NCBI RefSeq assembly: GCF_009650605.1
Contig: NZ_WAJT01000001.1
Span: 868,001-932,000 of the forward strand
Length of the DNA: 64,000 nt
DNA from: Labrenzia sp. CE80
GTDB taxonomy: Bacteria; Pseudomonadota; Alphaproteobacteria; Rhizobiales; Stappiaceae
Reading direction: 5' to 3'
In this document: in pieces, positions 16,441 through 25,283 of the stretch
Layout of the letters: every line of letters starts with the position of its first letter
Position numbering within the stretch: position 1 is the first letter of the stretch
Made by a program: the position numbers and the translations under genes
The notes under the pieces: model-generated
What the model saw: the letters and a program-made list of their open reading frames with translations, nothing else
Database searches by the model: none
Told to the model about the DNA's origin: nothing

Positions 16441-17721
16441 TTACGCGCCAAAGATGTCGGTCGTGATGCCCTTGTACCAGCCAACAGATTCTTCATAGGT
16501 TGCCTGCCGGATCGCGCTGTCTTCGCCAGTCTGGCTGATGAACTTTGATGTCGAGGCGATCTTCTCGTCCGTTGCCGCATATTGAGCGCCGACCTTCACG
16601 CCGTCATTGCTTTCGATCAAGCTCCAGCAGGTGTTTGAGTATTTGGCGGGAAAGACCTTGGAGCCGATGAGGTCGCCGCGCACAGCCATGGCCGCCACCT
16701 TGGCCTGGCTGTTGGCGGAGAAGCCGGACTTCGGCATGTCGCCGGCAATACAGGCGTCGCCAATCACGAAGACATTGTCGTCGACCTTGGACCGCATTGA
16801 ATAGGGATCGATGGCGCAGAAGCCGCTTTCGTTGGCAAGACCGGCGCTGGCCGCGATCATACCGGCCTTTTGCGCCGGGATGACATTCACCAGGTCGCCC
16901 TGGAACGTGTCGAGATCCGTTTCGACTTGCCCGCTTGCCGGATCCACGCTGGCGATGCCGCCATGAACATCCGGTCCGTACCATTCGATCATGCCCGGAT
17001 AATGCTTGTCCCATCCTTCCTGAAACAGGGCCTGTTTCGAGAATTTCGGCTTGGGATCGATGATGGTGATCTTGCTGTCGGTGAAACCCTTTTCCTTCAG
17101 CACATGGGCGAACATGGACACGCGCTCATAGGGGCCGGGAGGACAGCGATAGGGATTGGGCGGAGCGACCATGACGATCTGCTGACCGTTCTCGATCGCG
17201 TCCAGCTTTGCCTTGAGCAGCTTGGTCTGTGGTCCGGCCTTCCAGGAATGCGGCATGATTTCAGAGGCTTCTTCCGAATAGCCTGGGACGCTGTCCCAGA
17301 TCAGGTCGATGCCGGGCGCGACGATAAGCCGGTCATAATCGACCTTGGAGCCATCAGCCATTGTTACGGATTTCGCCGCACGGTCGATGGCCTGGGCGTA
17401 GCCGTTCACGACTGTGATGCCGTAGTTGGACGCGAGCGTGTCGTAGCTGTGGGTGATGGATTCAAACGTGCGGTAGCCACCCAGGTAGAGGTTTGAGAAG
17501 AAGCAAGTGGTGTAGGTCGGGTTGGCCTCGATCAGGGTCACGTCAATGGCATCGCCTGCGTCCTTGGCGATGTAGCGGGCTGCGGTTGCTCCACCTGCGC
17601 CGCCGCCGATGATCACCACCTTGGGTTTGCCCTGGGCGCGCGCATAGAGGGGCAGGGCGAGGGATGCAGCTCCAGCGCCTGCAAACAATCCAAATGTACG
17701 TCGGGAAATTTGGGTCATCAC
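16441..17721 (-). CDS. soxF: Sulfide dehydrogenase flavoprotein subunit SoxF
   Basis: A 426-residue flavocytochrome-c sulfide dehydrogenase flavoprotein. The start MMTQISRRTFGLFAGAGAAS is a twin-arginine signal (SRRTF), so it is exported folded with FAD. The mature part has the dinucleotide motif VVIIGGGAGGATAARYI, the FCSD cysteine segments TTCFFSNLYLGG and PNPYRCPPGPYER, and a second FAD motif VFVIGDACIAGDMPKSG. It is the last gene of the leftward sox operon, 19 bases after soxE, its probable cytochrome partner. In Paracoccus, SoxF stimulates the reconstituted Sox system. Confidence 0.92.
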   Translation of the reverse strand: MMTQISRRTFGLFAGAGAASLALPLYARAQGKPKVVIIGGGAGGATAARYIAKDAGDAIDVTLIEANPTYTTCFFSNLYLGGYRTFESITHSYDTLASNYGITVVNGYAQAIDRAAKSVTMADGSKVDYDRLIVAPGIDLIWDSVPGYSEEASEIMPHSWKAGPQTKLLKAKLDAIENGQQIVMVAPPNPYRCPPGPYERVSMFAHVLKEKGFTDSKITIIDPKPKFSKQALFQEGWDKHYPGMIEWYGPDVHGGIASVDPASGQVETDLDTFQGDLVNVIPAQKAGMIAASAGLANESGFCAIDPYSMRSKVDDNVFVIGDACIAGDMPKSGFSANSQAKVAAMAVRGDLIGSKVFPAKYSNTCWSLIESNDGVKVGAQYAATDEKIASTSKFISQTGEDSAIRQATYEESVGWYKGITTDIFGA

Positions 17722-17740
17722 GTTTCCTTCCTGTTTTCGA

Positions 17741-18529
17741 TTATTGCGGATCTATGGAGCCGAAGTAGGCCGCAAGGGCCGCTATTTCCTCATTGCCGAG
17801 GTTCGCGGTCATGTTCTGCATGACCTGATGGCTGCGGACGTTGGTCTTGTAGTCGAAGAGGGCCCGAATGAACGCAGCCTTGGGCCAGCCGATGATGGAG
17901 GGAATGCCGTCTGCGCGTCCGGACAACTGGTGGCAGGTTACGCATTCGCTTGAGAGATATTCGCCGTAGTCGGGATCCCCGGTGAGCGCCATCGCCTCGG
18001 CGCCGATTTCAGGGTGGGCCGGCTTTGGAATTTCCGGATGTGCAGCCGGGTCGCGGTCAGAAGCCTTGCGCAGGTAGGCGATCAGGTCGTCGCGATCCTG
18101 CTGCTTTTTCATGCCGCGGTAGGACATGCGCGTGCCGCCGACAAAGGCGCGAGGCTTTTCCAGGTAGGCGTCTAGGGTTTCCTGGGTCCATTCAAGACCG
18201 GCGCCGCCGCGGATGCGCATGGCGGAGGAATACTTGAAGTTTTCGATGGAGCCGGCGGTGCGGCCGAACAGTCCATCCAGATGCGGTCCGACGCCGTTGC
18301 GGGCGTCTACGCCAATCTCATGACAGGCCTTGCAGGCCCTGTAGAGTTTCTGGCCGCGCTCGGCATCGGCAGGTTGTTCTGCTAGGGAGGGCGTCGTCAG
18401 CGTTGCCAGGGCGCATAGGAACGAGAGAACGAAAGTGGAGATCGGTCGACGGCAGGCTGGAGCACCCCGGTTCAGACGGTGGGGGACCGCCGTTCGCGGG
18501 TTCTTCGTACGAGTACCTGTCCCTGCCAT
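17741..18529 (-). CDS. soxE: Diheme cytochrome c SoxE
   Basis: A 262-residue periplasmic cytochrome with two haem-binding motifs, CKACH near residue 66 and CVTCH near 197. A hydrophobic export segment (FVLSFLCALATLTTPSLA, about residues 33-50) follows a basic N-terminal extension, so the true start may lie further in. The first domain resembles class I cytochrome c with the MSYRGM methionine region. It sits between soxD and soxF and probably pairs with SoxF as a flavocytochrome. Confidence 0.88.
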   Translation of the reverse strand: MAGTGTRTKNPRTAVPHRLNRGAPACRRPISTFVLSFLCALATLTTPSLAEQPADAERGQKLYRACKACHEIGVDARNGVGPHLDGLFGRTAGSIENFKYSSAMRIRGGAGLEWTQETLDAYLEKPRAFVGGTRMSYRGMKKQQDRDDLIAYLRKASDRDPAAHPEIPKPAHPEIGAEAMALTGDPDYGEYLSSECVTCHQLSGRADGIPSIIGWPKAAFIRALFDYKTNVRSHQVMQNMTANLGNEEIAALAAYFGSIDPQ

Positions 18530-18573
18530 CGTCCGACCTCCCTTCGGTCCGCCGCAAGTTTTTGCGCCGAAAC

Positions 18574-19692
18574 CTAGTCCACGGCACCGGCTCCGACATC
18601 GTCATCGCCGCTTCCCGGCGTCACATCCAGGATGAGGGCATGCATGGTGATCTCGACAGGCTTGTCGGTGCAATTTTCCATGCAAGGCTCTCCCTTGGAG
18701 GCGAAATGCGGTTCGGTTTCGCGATCATCCGCAATGAAGTTTTCTTCATTTGGAAGGCGTACTTCGAGGAAATTCTTGTCAGATAACTCGAAGTTTTCAT
18801 CATCCACCAGATCATTGAGATAGAGCAGGTAGGCGGTGATGGCATAAACGTCGTCGTCCGACAGGGAACGGGCGTTGCCATAAGGCATGGCGCGGCGCAC
18901 GTAGTCATAGACCGTCGACAGATAGGGCCAGTAGGACCCGATGGTCTTTTCCGGGCGTTCTTCCGTCAGTGTGTCCTGGCCACCGGCAAGCACCGGCCAG
19001 CGCCCGACACCTTCACCAAAGTCTCCGTGACAGACCGCGCATTGGTCGGTGAAGAGCTCTTCGCCAACCGCGACAGTGCCGGAACCGACCGGAAGACCGG
19101 TCCCATCCGGACGGATGTCGATGTCCCAGGCTGTGACTTCCTCATTGGTCGCCACACGGCCGAGCCCAAAGACCTTGCCTGCACCTGTCGCGGAAGCTGC
19201 TGCTGCCGGCGCTGGTTTGGTAGCAGCGGCCGTTTCGGTCTTTTCGGGAGCCGGCGCTGCTGCGCTGTCGTCTGAGGATGCGCTGGCCGGAGCCTCGGCG
19301 GAGAATGTCGCCAGATAGGCAATGACGTTGTCGAGCTCCTTGTCCTTGCGCAGCCCGGCAAAGGCCATCTTGGTGCCTTTGATCATGGCTCTCGGTTTTT
19401 TGAGGTAGGTCGCCATGGTTTCATTGTCCCAGACGAGGCCTTCCTCACCGGCCTTGATCATGGCCTTGGAGTATTTGTAGCCGTCGAGACCGCCGGCCGT
19501 GCGGCCGAAGATGTCGTTGAGCTGCGGGCCGACCTTGTTTTTCGCGCCGTCGCCAACTGCGTGGCAGGCCGCGCACTTCTTGAACACCTTCTTGCCGGCG
19601 ACTGCGTCACCTTCGGCCAGAGCCGATGTGGCAAGGACGGGCAGGGACAGAAGGGCTGCCGTCAGGGAGAGAGATTTAAGCAACTTCGACAT
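18574..19692 (-). CDS. soxD: Sulfur dehydrogenase cytochrome subunit SoxD
   Basis: A 372-residue diheme cytochrome c. A signal peptide (MSKLLKSLSLTAALLSLPVL, cleavage near ALA-EG) leads to a class I domain with CAACH (40-44), a 40-residue Ala/Pro-rich linker, and a second domain with CAVCH (218-222). It partners SoxC in the Sox sulfane dehydrogenase that oxidises the cysteine-bound sulfane in the cycle. The ATG at 19692 gives the signal peptide; a much longer in-frame extension is antisense-like filler inside soxC. The gene starts inside the last 17 bases of soxC. Confidence 0.93.
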   Translation of the reverse strand: MSKLLKSLSLTAALLSLPVLATSALAEGDAVAGKKVFKKCAACHAVGDGAKNKVGPQLNDIFGRTAGGLDGYKYSKAMIKAGEEGLVWDNETMATYLKKPRAMIKGTKMAFAGLRKDKELDNVIAYLATFSAEAPASASSDDSAAAPAPEKTETAAATKPAPAAAASATGAGKVFGLGRVATNEEVTAWDIDIRPDGTGLPVGSGTVAVGEELFTDQCAVCHGDFGEGVGRWPVLAGGQDTLTEERPEKTIGSYWPYLSTVYDYVRRAMPYGNARSLSDDDVYAITAYLLYLNDLVDDENFELSDKNFLEVRLPNEENFIADDRETEPHFASKGEPCMENCTDKPVEITMHALILDVTPGSGDDDVGAGAVD

Positions 19693-20980
19693 TTTCAACC
19701 GTCCCGTCTCCTTTGACATGCCAAGTCTGGATGCCGTTGTTGTGGTAGATGGAGTTTTCGCCGCGGGCGATGCGCAGCTCGTCCTTTGTTGGCTGGAAGA
19801 AACCTTCCTCGTCCATGGCGCGGGACTGGAGCAGCAGCTCCGAGCCGTCCCAGTCGATGTCCAGGTAGAAGCGATGCATCGCCTTGGGCAGGCTTGGCCC
19901 GTCGAGCCGTGCGGTCTTCCAGTTCCGGCCGCCATCAATGGAAACATCGACGCGGGTGATCTTCCCGTTGCCGGACCAGGCGACGCCGGAAATGACCAGC
20001 GGGCCCTTGCCGTGGGTGATCGGCGCCTGCGGGCTCGGGTTGGTGACAACGGACTTGGCATCCATCACCCAGGTGAAGCGCCGGGCCTTGCCGCTGGCCA
20101 GAAGATCCGTGTATTTCGAGGTTTCTTCGCGCTGGTGCCAGGGCTGGTCGCCGACTTCGAGCCTGCGGAGCCACTTGACCCACATGTTGCCTTCCCAGCC
20201 AGGAACGACGAGGCGGAGCGGATAGCCTTGCTCGGGGCGCAGGGCCTCACCGTTCATCTTGAAGGCGACCAGACAGTCGTCCAGCGCCTTTTCCATCGGG
20301 ATGGATCGGGTCATTGCGGAGGAATCAGCGCCCTCGGGCATCACCCATTTGCCGGTGGTTTTGACGCCAGCTTCCTCAAGCAGGTATTTCAGCGGCACGC
20401 CGGTGTACATGACGCAGTGGATCATGCCGTGGGTGTATTGGCAGCCGTTCAGCTGCGCGCCGCGCCATTCCATGCCGGAGTTGGCCGCGCATTCCAGGAA
20501 GTAGATCCGGTTTTCGCGTGGGAACCGCTTTAGGTCCTCCAGGGTGAAGACCAATGGCGTGTCGACCAGACCATTGATCATCAGCCGATGGTCCGCAGGG
20601 CTGATCTCTGCAACACCGCCGTGGTGGCGCTCGAAGCACAGGCCGTTCGGGGTCAGGATCCCGTCGAGCTCATGAAGCGGTGTGAAGTTAATCGAACTTT
20701 CGGTCGAGGCGGTCAGCCATTCAACATCGCGGCGGACCACATGAGACTCGAATTCCGACGGCATGCCATAGGGATTGGCCTGAACGCCATCGCCCAGGTA
20801 ACGGTTCCAGTCCTGGATCTCGGCGATCAGGCGATCGCTGTCGGCCATGGCTGCGCCGGAGAGGGCGGCTGCGCTGGCGGCGGCACCGCCAGTGGCAAGA
20901 CCTGCTTTCAGCAGCGTCCTGCGGTTCATGTCCGGACCGCTGTCCTTGGGAGGCTGTCCCGAAGCCTTTTTGTCACTCAT
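19676..20980 (-). CDS. soxC: Sulfane dehydrogenase molybdopterin subunit SoxC
   Basis: A 434-residue sulfite-oxidase-family protein. The N-terminal NRRTLLKAGLATGG is a twin-arginine signal, followed by the oxidoreductase molybdopterin domain with the Mo-ligating cysteine in IYFLECAANSGMEWRG and a C-terminal Mo-co dimerisation domain (GVAWSGNGKITRVDVSIDGG). GAGGA precedes the ATG at 20980. Presence of SoxCD predicts complete oxidation of thiosulfate to sulfate without sulfur globules. The stop lies 17 bases inside soxD. Confidence 0.94.
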   Translation of the reverse strand: MSDKKASGQPPKDSGPDMNRRTLLKAGLATGGAAASAAALSGAAMADSDRLIAEIQDWNRYLGDGVQANPYGMPSEFESHVVRRDVEWLTASTESSINFTPLHELDGILTPNGLCFERHHGGVAEISPADHRLMINGLVDTPLVFTLEDLKRFPRENRIYFLECAANSGMEWRGAQLNGCQYTHGMIHCVMYTGVPLKYLLEEAGVKTTGKWVMPEGADSSAMTRSIPMEKALDDCLVAFKMNGEALRPEQGYPLRLVVPGWEGNMWVKWLRRLEVGDQPWHQREETSKYTDLLASGKARRFTWVMDAKSVVTNPSPQAPITHGKGPLVISGVAWSGNGKITRVDVSIDGGRNWKTARLDGPSLPKAMHRFYLDIDWDGSELLLQSRAMDEEGFFQPTKDELRIARGENSIYHNNGIQTWHVKGDGTVENVEVA

Positions 20981-21045
20981 CTCAATTCCTCGGGTTACTG
21001 GCAAATGTCATGCTGGTTCTTTGGTGGCCGCAGATAGGCCCTGGT

Positions 21046-22740
21046 TCAGCCGACCACTTTCACGGACTGATTGTCCGGGAGCTTGACGGTCGGGTGCTTG
21101 CTCAGGTGGTTTTCGACGACGTCCCAAATCGCGGGACCTTCGGTGTCTTCATTGACCGAGGCCCAACCGGCGACCGTGTAATCTTTCGCCGGATCAATGG
21201 CTTCGCCCGTCGCCAGCAAGGTCATGCCGGAGATGCGCTCGCCGATTTCCTTGTTGGGGTCGATCGTGTAGCCCATGCCGCCGACGCGCACCATGTCGCC
21301 GCCCTGCTGGTAGTAGGGGTCCTTGTTGAAGAGATTGTCGCCAACGTCTTCCAGGATGTCCTTGATGGTCTGACCGCTTATTTGCGAGCGGTAGGCCGCC
21401 GGATATGTCATGGCGCAGGCGTTGTGGAGATCCTCGACGGTGATGTCCTGGGCCGGCAGAAGGCTCGTGCCCCATCTGAAGCCGGGGGAGAGGGAGATCT
21501 GGGCGTCGCGCTCTTCCAGCAGTGCCTGGCAGATCAGATCATCGAAGGTGCCGTTGAAGTTGCCGCGGCGGTACAGAAGGCTCTCGGTCGTGCCAATCTT
21601 GCGCGAGAGTTCGTCCTCAAAGGGCGCACGCACTTCATCGATCAGCGCCGCCATGTCCGCATCAGGCGTAATGACATCGGAGAAAACCGGGATCAGGCGA
21701 TAGCCATAGCCGACCACCTTGCCGTCTTTCACGTCGAGGTCGACACGGGAAACGAACTTTCCGTTTGAACCGGAGGCGATCACCAGCGTGCCATTGACGA
21801 TCACCGGCTCGGGCAGGGCGTCGTGAGTGTGACCCGTGAGGACCACATCGATGCCATCGACGCGCGAGGCGAGCTTGCGATCCACATCGAACCCGTTGTG
21901 GGAGAGAAGCACGACGACTTCCGCCCCTTCGGAGCGGGCTTCCTCCACATGCTTGGCAATGTCTTCCTCGCGGATGCCGAAGGACCAGCCCGGGATCATC
22001 CAGCGCGGATTGGCAATCGGCGTATAGGGGAAGGCCTGACCGATCACGGCGATCTTGGACCCGCCGCGCTCGAACATCTTCCAGGCCTCAAAGGCCGGTT
22101 CGTCCCATTCGTTGTCGTAGATGTTGGACCCGAGGAAGGCAAAGGGCAGGGCGTCGATGACTTCCTGCACACGGTCCGTGCCGTAGGTGAATTCCCAGTG
22201 GCCGGTCATGGCATCCGGCTCCAGGGCATTCATGACGGTGATCATATCCTCGCCGAGGGTCTTGTTCGCCGTGTAGCTGCCCTGCCAGGTGTCGCCGCCG
22301 TCCAAAAGCAGGCAGTTGTCGGCCCCGCGCTCGGAGCGGATCCGCTTGATGATCGTTGCGACCCGGTCCATGCCGCCCATGCGGCCATAGGTCTTGGCAA
22401 GGGAAACAAAGTCTTCCGACGTCAGAGCATAGGCATCTCGCGAGCCCGGCTCGATGTCATAGAGCTTGAGGAAATCGGCGCCTGTCACGTGGGGAGGAAG
22501 GCCGTTGACGTCGCCGATGCCCAGATTGATCGAGGGCTCACGGAAATAGAGCGGCTTGAGCTGGGCATGGATGTCGGTGATGTGGACGAGGGTCACATTG
22601 CCCTTCGGCTCCATCGACAGAAGCGTGTCCTCGCTCAGGCCCTGTTGGGCCATGAGTCTCGACCAGCCGCCGGCCATGCCGGAGCCGAGCAGGGCGCTCG
22701 TGGCGGTTGCGGCCATCAGGAACTCGCGACGTGAAAACAT
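21046..22740 (-). CDS. soxB: Thiosulfohydrolase SoxB
   Basis: A 564-residue dinuclear-manganese enzyme of the 5'-nucleotidase family that releases sulfate from the SoxY-bound S-thiosulfonate. The twin-arginine signal reads SRREFLMAATATSALLGSG. Metal and active-site motifs are visible: HITDIHAQLKP, LLLDGGDTWQGS, TGHWEFTYG, VVLLSHNGFDVDR and VVLTGHTHDALPEP. GGAGG precedes the ATG at 22740. A 187-base gap with two hairpins separates it from soxA. Confidence 0.95.
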   Translation of the reverse strand: MFSRREFLMAATATSALLGSGMAGGWSRLMAQQGLSEDTLLSMEPKGNVTLVHITDIHAQLKPLYFREPSINLGIGDVNGLPPHVTGADFLKLYDIEPGSRDAYALTSEDFVSLAKTYGRMGGMDRVATIIKRIRSERGADNCLLLDGGDTWQGSYTANKTLGEDMITVMNALEPDAMTGHWEFTYGTDRVQEVIDALPFAFLGSNIYDNEWDEPAFEAWKMFERGGSKIAVIGQAFPYTPIANPRWMIPGWSFGIREEDIAKHVEEARSEGAEVVVLLSHNGFDVDRKLASRVDGIDVVLTGHTHDALPEPVIVNGTLVIASGSNGKFVSRVDLDVKDGKVVGYGYRLIPVFSDVITPDADMAALIDEVRAPFEDELSRKIGTTESLLYRRGNFNGTFDDLICQALLEERDAQISLSPGFRWGTSLLPAQDITVEDLHNACAMTYPAAYRSQISGQTIKDILEDVGDNLFNKDPYYQQGGDMVRVGGMGYTIDPNKEIGERISGMTLLATGEAIDPAKDYTVAGWASVNEDTEGPAIWDVVENHLSKHPTVKLPDNQSVKVVG

Positions 22741-22857
22741 GTCTACCTCCAGCTCATCGGCGGATGCGTATGCATCAGCTGCGATCAGGCAAGGTTGTCC
22801 CGTTGGCACACGATGAGCGTGCACCGGAGCCTGGCCTGCCGATGATATCAAAATCGT

Positions 22858-22907
22858 GGGACGTCTCACTGCGTCCCGGTCAAAAGGTGCGGCGATCACC
22901 CGCCGCA
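22858..22907 (-). terminator. Two tandem hairpins between soxA and soxB
   Basis: On the minus strand AGATGCGGCG GGTGAT CGCCGCA (arms at 22901-22907 and 22888-22894) is followed by CCTTTTG. A second stem GGGACG...CGTCCC (arms at 22872-22877 and 22858-22863) is followed by ACGATTTTG. They may attenuate transcription into soxB or protect the 3' end of the upstream soxXYZA message. Confidence 0.55.
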
Positions 22908-22927
22908 TCTGGTCTCATGCGTCGCCG

Positions 22928-23791
22928 CTACTGGCGAACCGCAGGTGTCTCCACCGACAGGCCAGTGCCGCGCCAGGTCACATAGACCTCCAGAGCCATC
23001 AGCTCGTCGGAAAATGCTGCCGGGAACTCGGCGCGGGTGTCGCGAATGCAGCCACGGAAACGGTTGTGCAGGGACACCATGGCCGACTGTTTGAGTCGGT
23101 AGGTCGGGAAACCGTTGACGTTGCCCTGGCTGAGGTGATCAGCGCGGATATAGTTGCCGTTGTAGTCCTCATGGCAGGTCGCGCAGGCCAGGTTCAGCTG
23201 ACCGGTGCGGGTGTAGTAGGTTTCCTCGCCCTTCTTCCACCACTCCTGCATCTCGCCCTGACTCAGATCGATCTCGACCGGCATGCCGATGGACTGATGC
23301 TTGATGAAGGTGACAAGGGCCTTCTGGTCTGCAGCGTCGAACTTGTAGGGCTTGGCCTGCATGTTCTCTTCGCGGCACTGATCGACCTGAAGTTCGAGGT
23401 TGAACGGCTTGTTCGCGTCCGCATTCCACTTGGGATAGTTCGCGCCGATCCCCTTGAGGAATTCCTCGCCATCGCCATGGCAGGACGCGCAGGATTTTCC
23501 GGCATCGCCTTCCACGGTGTTCCAGATTTCCTCTCCGCGTTCCACATAGAGCATGCCCGGATTCTGAAAGCTGTCGGCCTCCAGGGCCCGGGTTTCCTCG
23601 GTGCGATAGTGCCAGCCGGAGATCACTTCATCGAGCGGATGCCCCTCAGGGGCCGCCGTTCGAGTGATGATCTCAAGCTCGTCATCGATCACCAGCTTTT
23701 CGTCCACGGGTCCGCCGGCAAAGGCGGCGCTGCTCATGCCTGCGGTCAGCAGGCCAGCAACCAGTACGCCTGTCTTATATATCTTGGCCAA
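22928..23791 (-). CDS. soxA: L-cysteine S-thiosulfotransferase subunit SoxA
   Basis: A 287-residue periplasmic cytochrome with a signal peptide (cleavage near AAFA-GG). Two haem motifs are present, CASCH (101-105) and CATCH (203-207), and the catalytic haem-ligating Cys248 sits in NRFRGCIRDT. With SoxX it attaches thiosulfate to SoxY. This is a diheme SoxA as in Paracoccus, not the single-haem form. It starts 47 bases after soxZ. Confidence 0.94.
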   Translation of the reverse strand: MAKIYKTGVLVAGLLTAGMSSAAFAGGPVDEKLVIDDELEIITRTAAPEGHPLDEVISGWHYRTEETRALEADSFQNPGMLYVERGEEIWNTVEGDAGKSCASCHGDGEEFLKGIGANYPKWNADANKPFNLELQVDQCREENMQAKPYKFDAADQKALVTFIKHQSIGMPVEIDLSQGEMQEWWKKGEETYYTRTGQLNLACATCHEDYNGNYIRADHLSQGNVNGFPTYRLKQSAMVSLHNRFRGCIRDTRAEFPAAFSDELMALEVYVTWRGTGLSVETPAVRQ

Positions 23792-23838
23792 ATCGTCTCC
23801 TCCCGATTTGCGCGATTGCGGATTGCTCCGGCTATCGC

Positions 23839-24165
23839 TTATTCGACCGCAAGCTTCTTTTCAGTGGTGTAGACGCTGCCGTCATCATCCACCCAGGTGA
23901 ACTTGAACGTGCCGCTGTCTTCCACTTTGGCGGTGAACTCCAGGTAGGGGTTCGCCGAGACGGCCGGATCCATGTCACATGAAAAAACGACCTGTCCGTT
24001 GTATTCGCAGGTGAACTTGTTGATGATCTTGCGCGGGATCGGGTTGCCCTGCTTGTCCTTGCGCTGTCCGGATTCCATCGGATGGCTGATCAGTGTCTTC
24101 AGCGTGACCACTTCACCCTTGGAAGCCTTTTTGGGGACCTTAACGCGCGGTTTAGGTGCTGCCAT
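23839..24165 (-). CDS. soxZ: Thiosulfate oxidation carrier complex protein SoxZ
   Basis: A 108-residue immunoglobulin-like protein with typical SoxZ features: HPMESGQRKDKQGNPIPRKI near residue 30 and FTWVDDDGSVYTTEKKL at the C-terminus. It has no signal peptide and is expected to be co-exported with the Tat-bearing SoxY, with which it forms the carrier heterodimer. It starts 21 bases after soxY. Confidence 0.94.
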   Translation of the reverse strand: MAAPKPRVKVPKKASKGEVVTLKTLISHPMESGQRKDKQGNPIPRKIINKFTCEYNGQVVFSCDMDPAVSANPYLEFTAKVEDSGTFKFTWVDDDGSVYTTEKKLAVE

Positions 24166-24186
24166 TGTGTCTATCCTCCTGCCCGA

Positions 24187-24636
24187 TCAGCCGCCGCAGC
24201 CGCCGATGGTGACCTTGACTTCTTTTTTGTCCATGAATGTCGTGCCGTCGCTCATCCTGGCGACCGCGATCACATTCTGCGTCTTTGCAAGACGGATGCG
24301 TGTCTTGGCAGCTGCTTCGCCGCTCATCGCGGTAAAGTGGAATGTGGCAACGGCCGGGCTCGGGTTGCCCTCGGCCAGAATGAGGACCGACTCAACATAG
24401 TTGTCTGCGGTCATGGGACTGTCGACTGAGACAGAAACGGGAACCGTATTGCCGTTTTCTGCAATTTCCGGCGCATCCAGGCTGATCTTGCCGCTATCGG
24501 GCATGGCTCCGCCGGAAAAGGCCTTGATGGCTTCGTCGGTTTCGGCTGCGGCCGCATGGGCGAGCTGTTCGCCGAATGTGATGAATGCGGCAGCACCTGC
24601 GGTCAGGCCGAGCGCTTCGCGTCTGGTAAGGGACAT
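24187..24636 (-). CDS. soxY: Sulfur carrier protein SoxY
   Basis: A 149-residue substrate carrier. The twin-arginine signal SLTRREALGLTAGAAAF precedes a SoxYZ-fold domain that ends with the swinging-arm motif GGCGG; the penultimate-region cysteine binds all pathway intermediates. The C-terminus is exactly VTIGGCGG. It starts 24 bases after soxX. Confidence 0.95.
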   Translation of the reverse strand: MSLTRREALGLTAGAAAFITFGEQLAHAAAAETDEAIKAFSGGAMPDSGKISLDAPEIAENGNTVPVSVSVDSPMTADNYVESVLILAEGNPSPAVATFHFTAMSGEAAAKTRIRLAKTQNVIAVARMSDGTTFMDKKEVKVTIGGCGG

Positions 24637-24660
24637 CCCTTTCTCCTTGGTCTTGAAAGG

Positions 24661-25122
24661 CTATTCGGAAAGCGTCGTCAGGTAGGCGACCACATCTTCC
24701 ACGTCCTGAGCGGACAGGATGGTCTGACCCTGGTGCTTTTCGGCAACGTTGATCCCGACGTTCATGGTGTAGAAGCCGGGCATGATGGTCTGTTCGCCGA
24801 AGACCTCCTTGCTGTCGATCACGATCGCGCGCAGTTCCTGCGCGGTCCAGCGATCACCAACCCCGTCGAGGGGAGGGCCGACTTCACCGTGGAACAGCTG
24901 GTCGCTGAGATCCGCGTTGACGTGGCAGGCAAGGCAATTGCCTTTCTTGCGATCGGCGAATGTCTCCCGGCCGATAACGGCATCGCCCGGTTCGCCGGTC
25001 AGGGAGGTTGTGACCTCCATGTCGACGATCTCGACGTCGTCCGGCGCAAGCGTCTCGGCAAATGCCGATCCAGCAAGCGCGAAAGACGCAGCCGTAAATA
25101 TGATTGTTAAGCCCTTGGTCAT
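24661..25122 (-). CDS. soxX: L-cysteine S-thiosulfotransferase subunit SoxX
   Basis: A 153-residue monohaem cytochrome. It begins MTKGLTIIFTAASFALAGSA (signal peptide). The haem motif is CLACH (63-67) and the likely axial methionine is in TIMPGFYT. AGGAGGAAAG lies before the ATG at 25122. A 161-base AT-rich gap to soxW upstream probably contains a separate promoter for soxXYZABCDEF. Confidence 0.93.
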   Translation of the reverse strand: MTKGLTIIFTAASFALAGSAFAETLAPDDVEIVDMEVTTSLTGEPGDAVIGRETFADRKKGNCLACHVNADLSDQLFHGEVGPPLDGVGDRWTAQELRAIVIDSKEVFGEQTIMPGFYTMNVGINVAEKHQGQTILSAQDVEDVVAYLTTLSE

Positions 25123-25210
25123 CGCGTCGGCTTTCCTCCTCTTTCGGGACCGGTGGGCCCGGTCCTCAAGCCGGAACGTTTGAGTGTTCCGACCTCCTCC
25201 TCGAATAAAA

Positions 25211-25224
25211 CATATGATTTTCTG
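25211..25224. promoter_or_regulatory. Candidate SoxR site upstream of soxX
   Basis: The AT-rich stretch CATATGATTTTCTG (minus strand CAGAAAATCATATG) resembles sites at the soxV/soxS and soxH/soxT divergent promoters. The soxW-soxX and soxS-soxV gaps are the places where SoxR is known to bind in related bacteria. The match is short and the consensus uncertain. Confidence 0.35.
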
Positions 25225-25283
25225 CATGTGTTGCCAATAGGTCTTTTGACAGACATTGAAAACACCACCGTAAATCGCGTCCT

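Noticed and set aside
19693..20061. N-terminal extension of SoxD by 123 residues
   Set aside because: The extension lies inside soxC in another frame and is Arg/Pro/Ser-rich; the internal ATG at 19692 gives a proper signal peptide.
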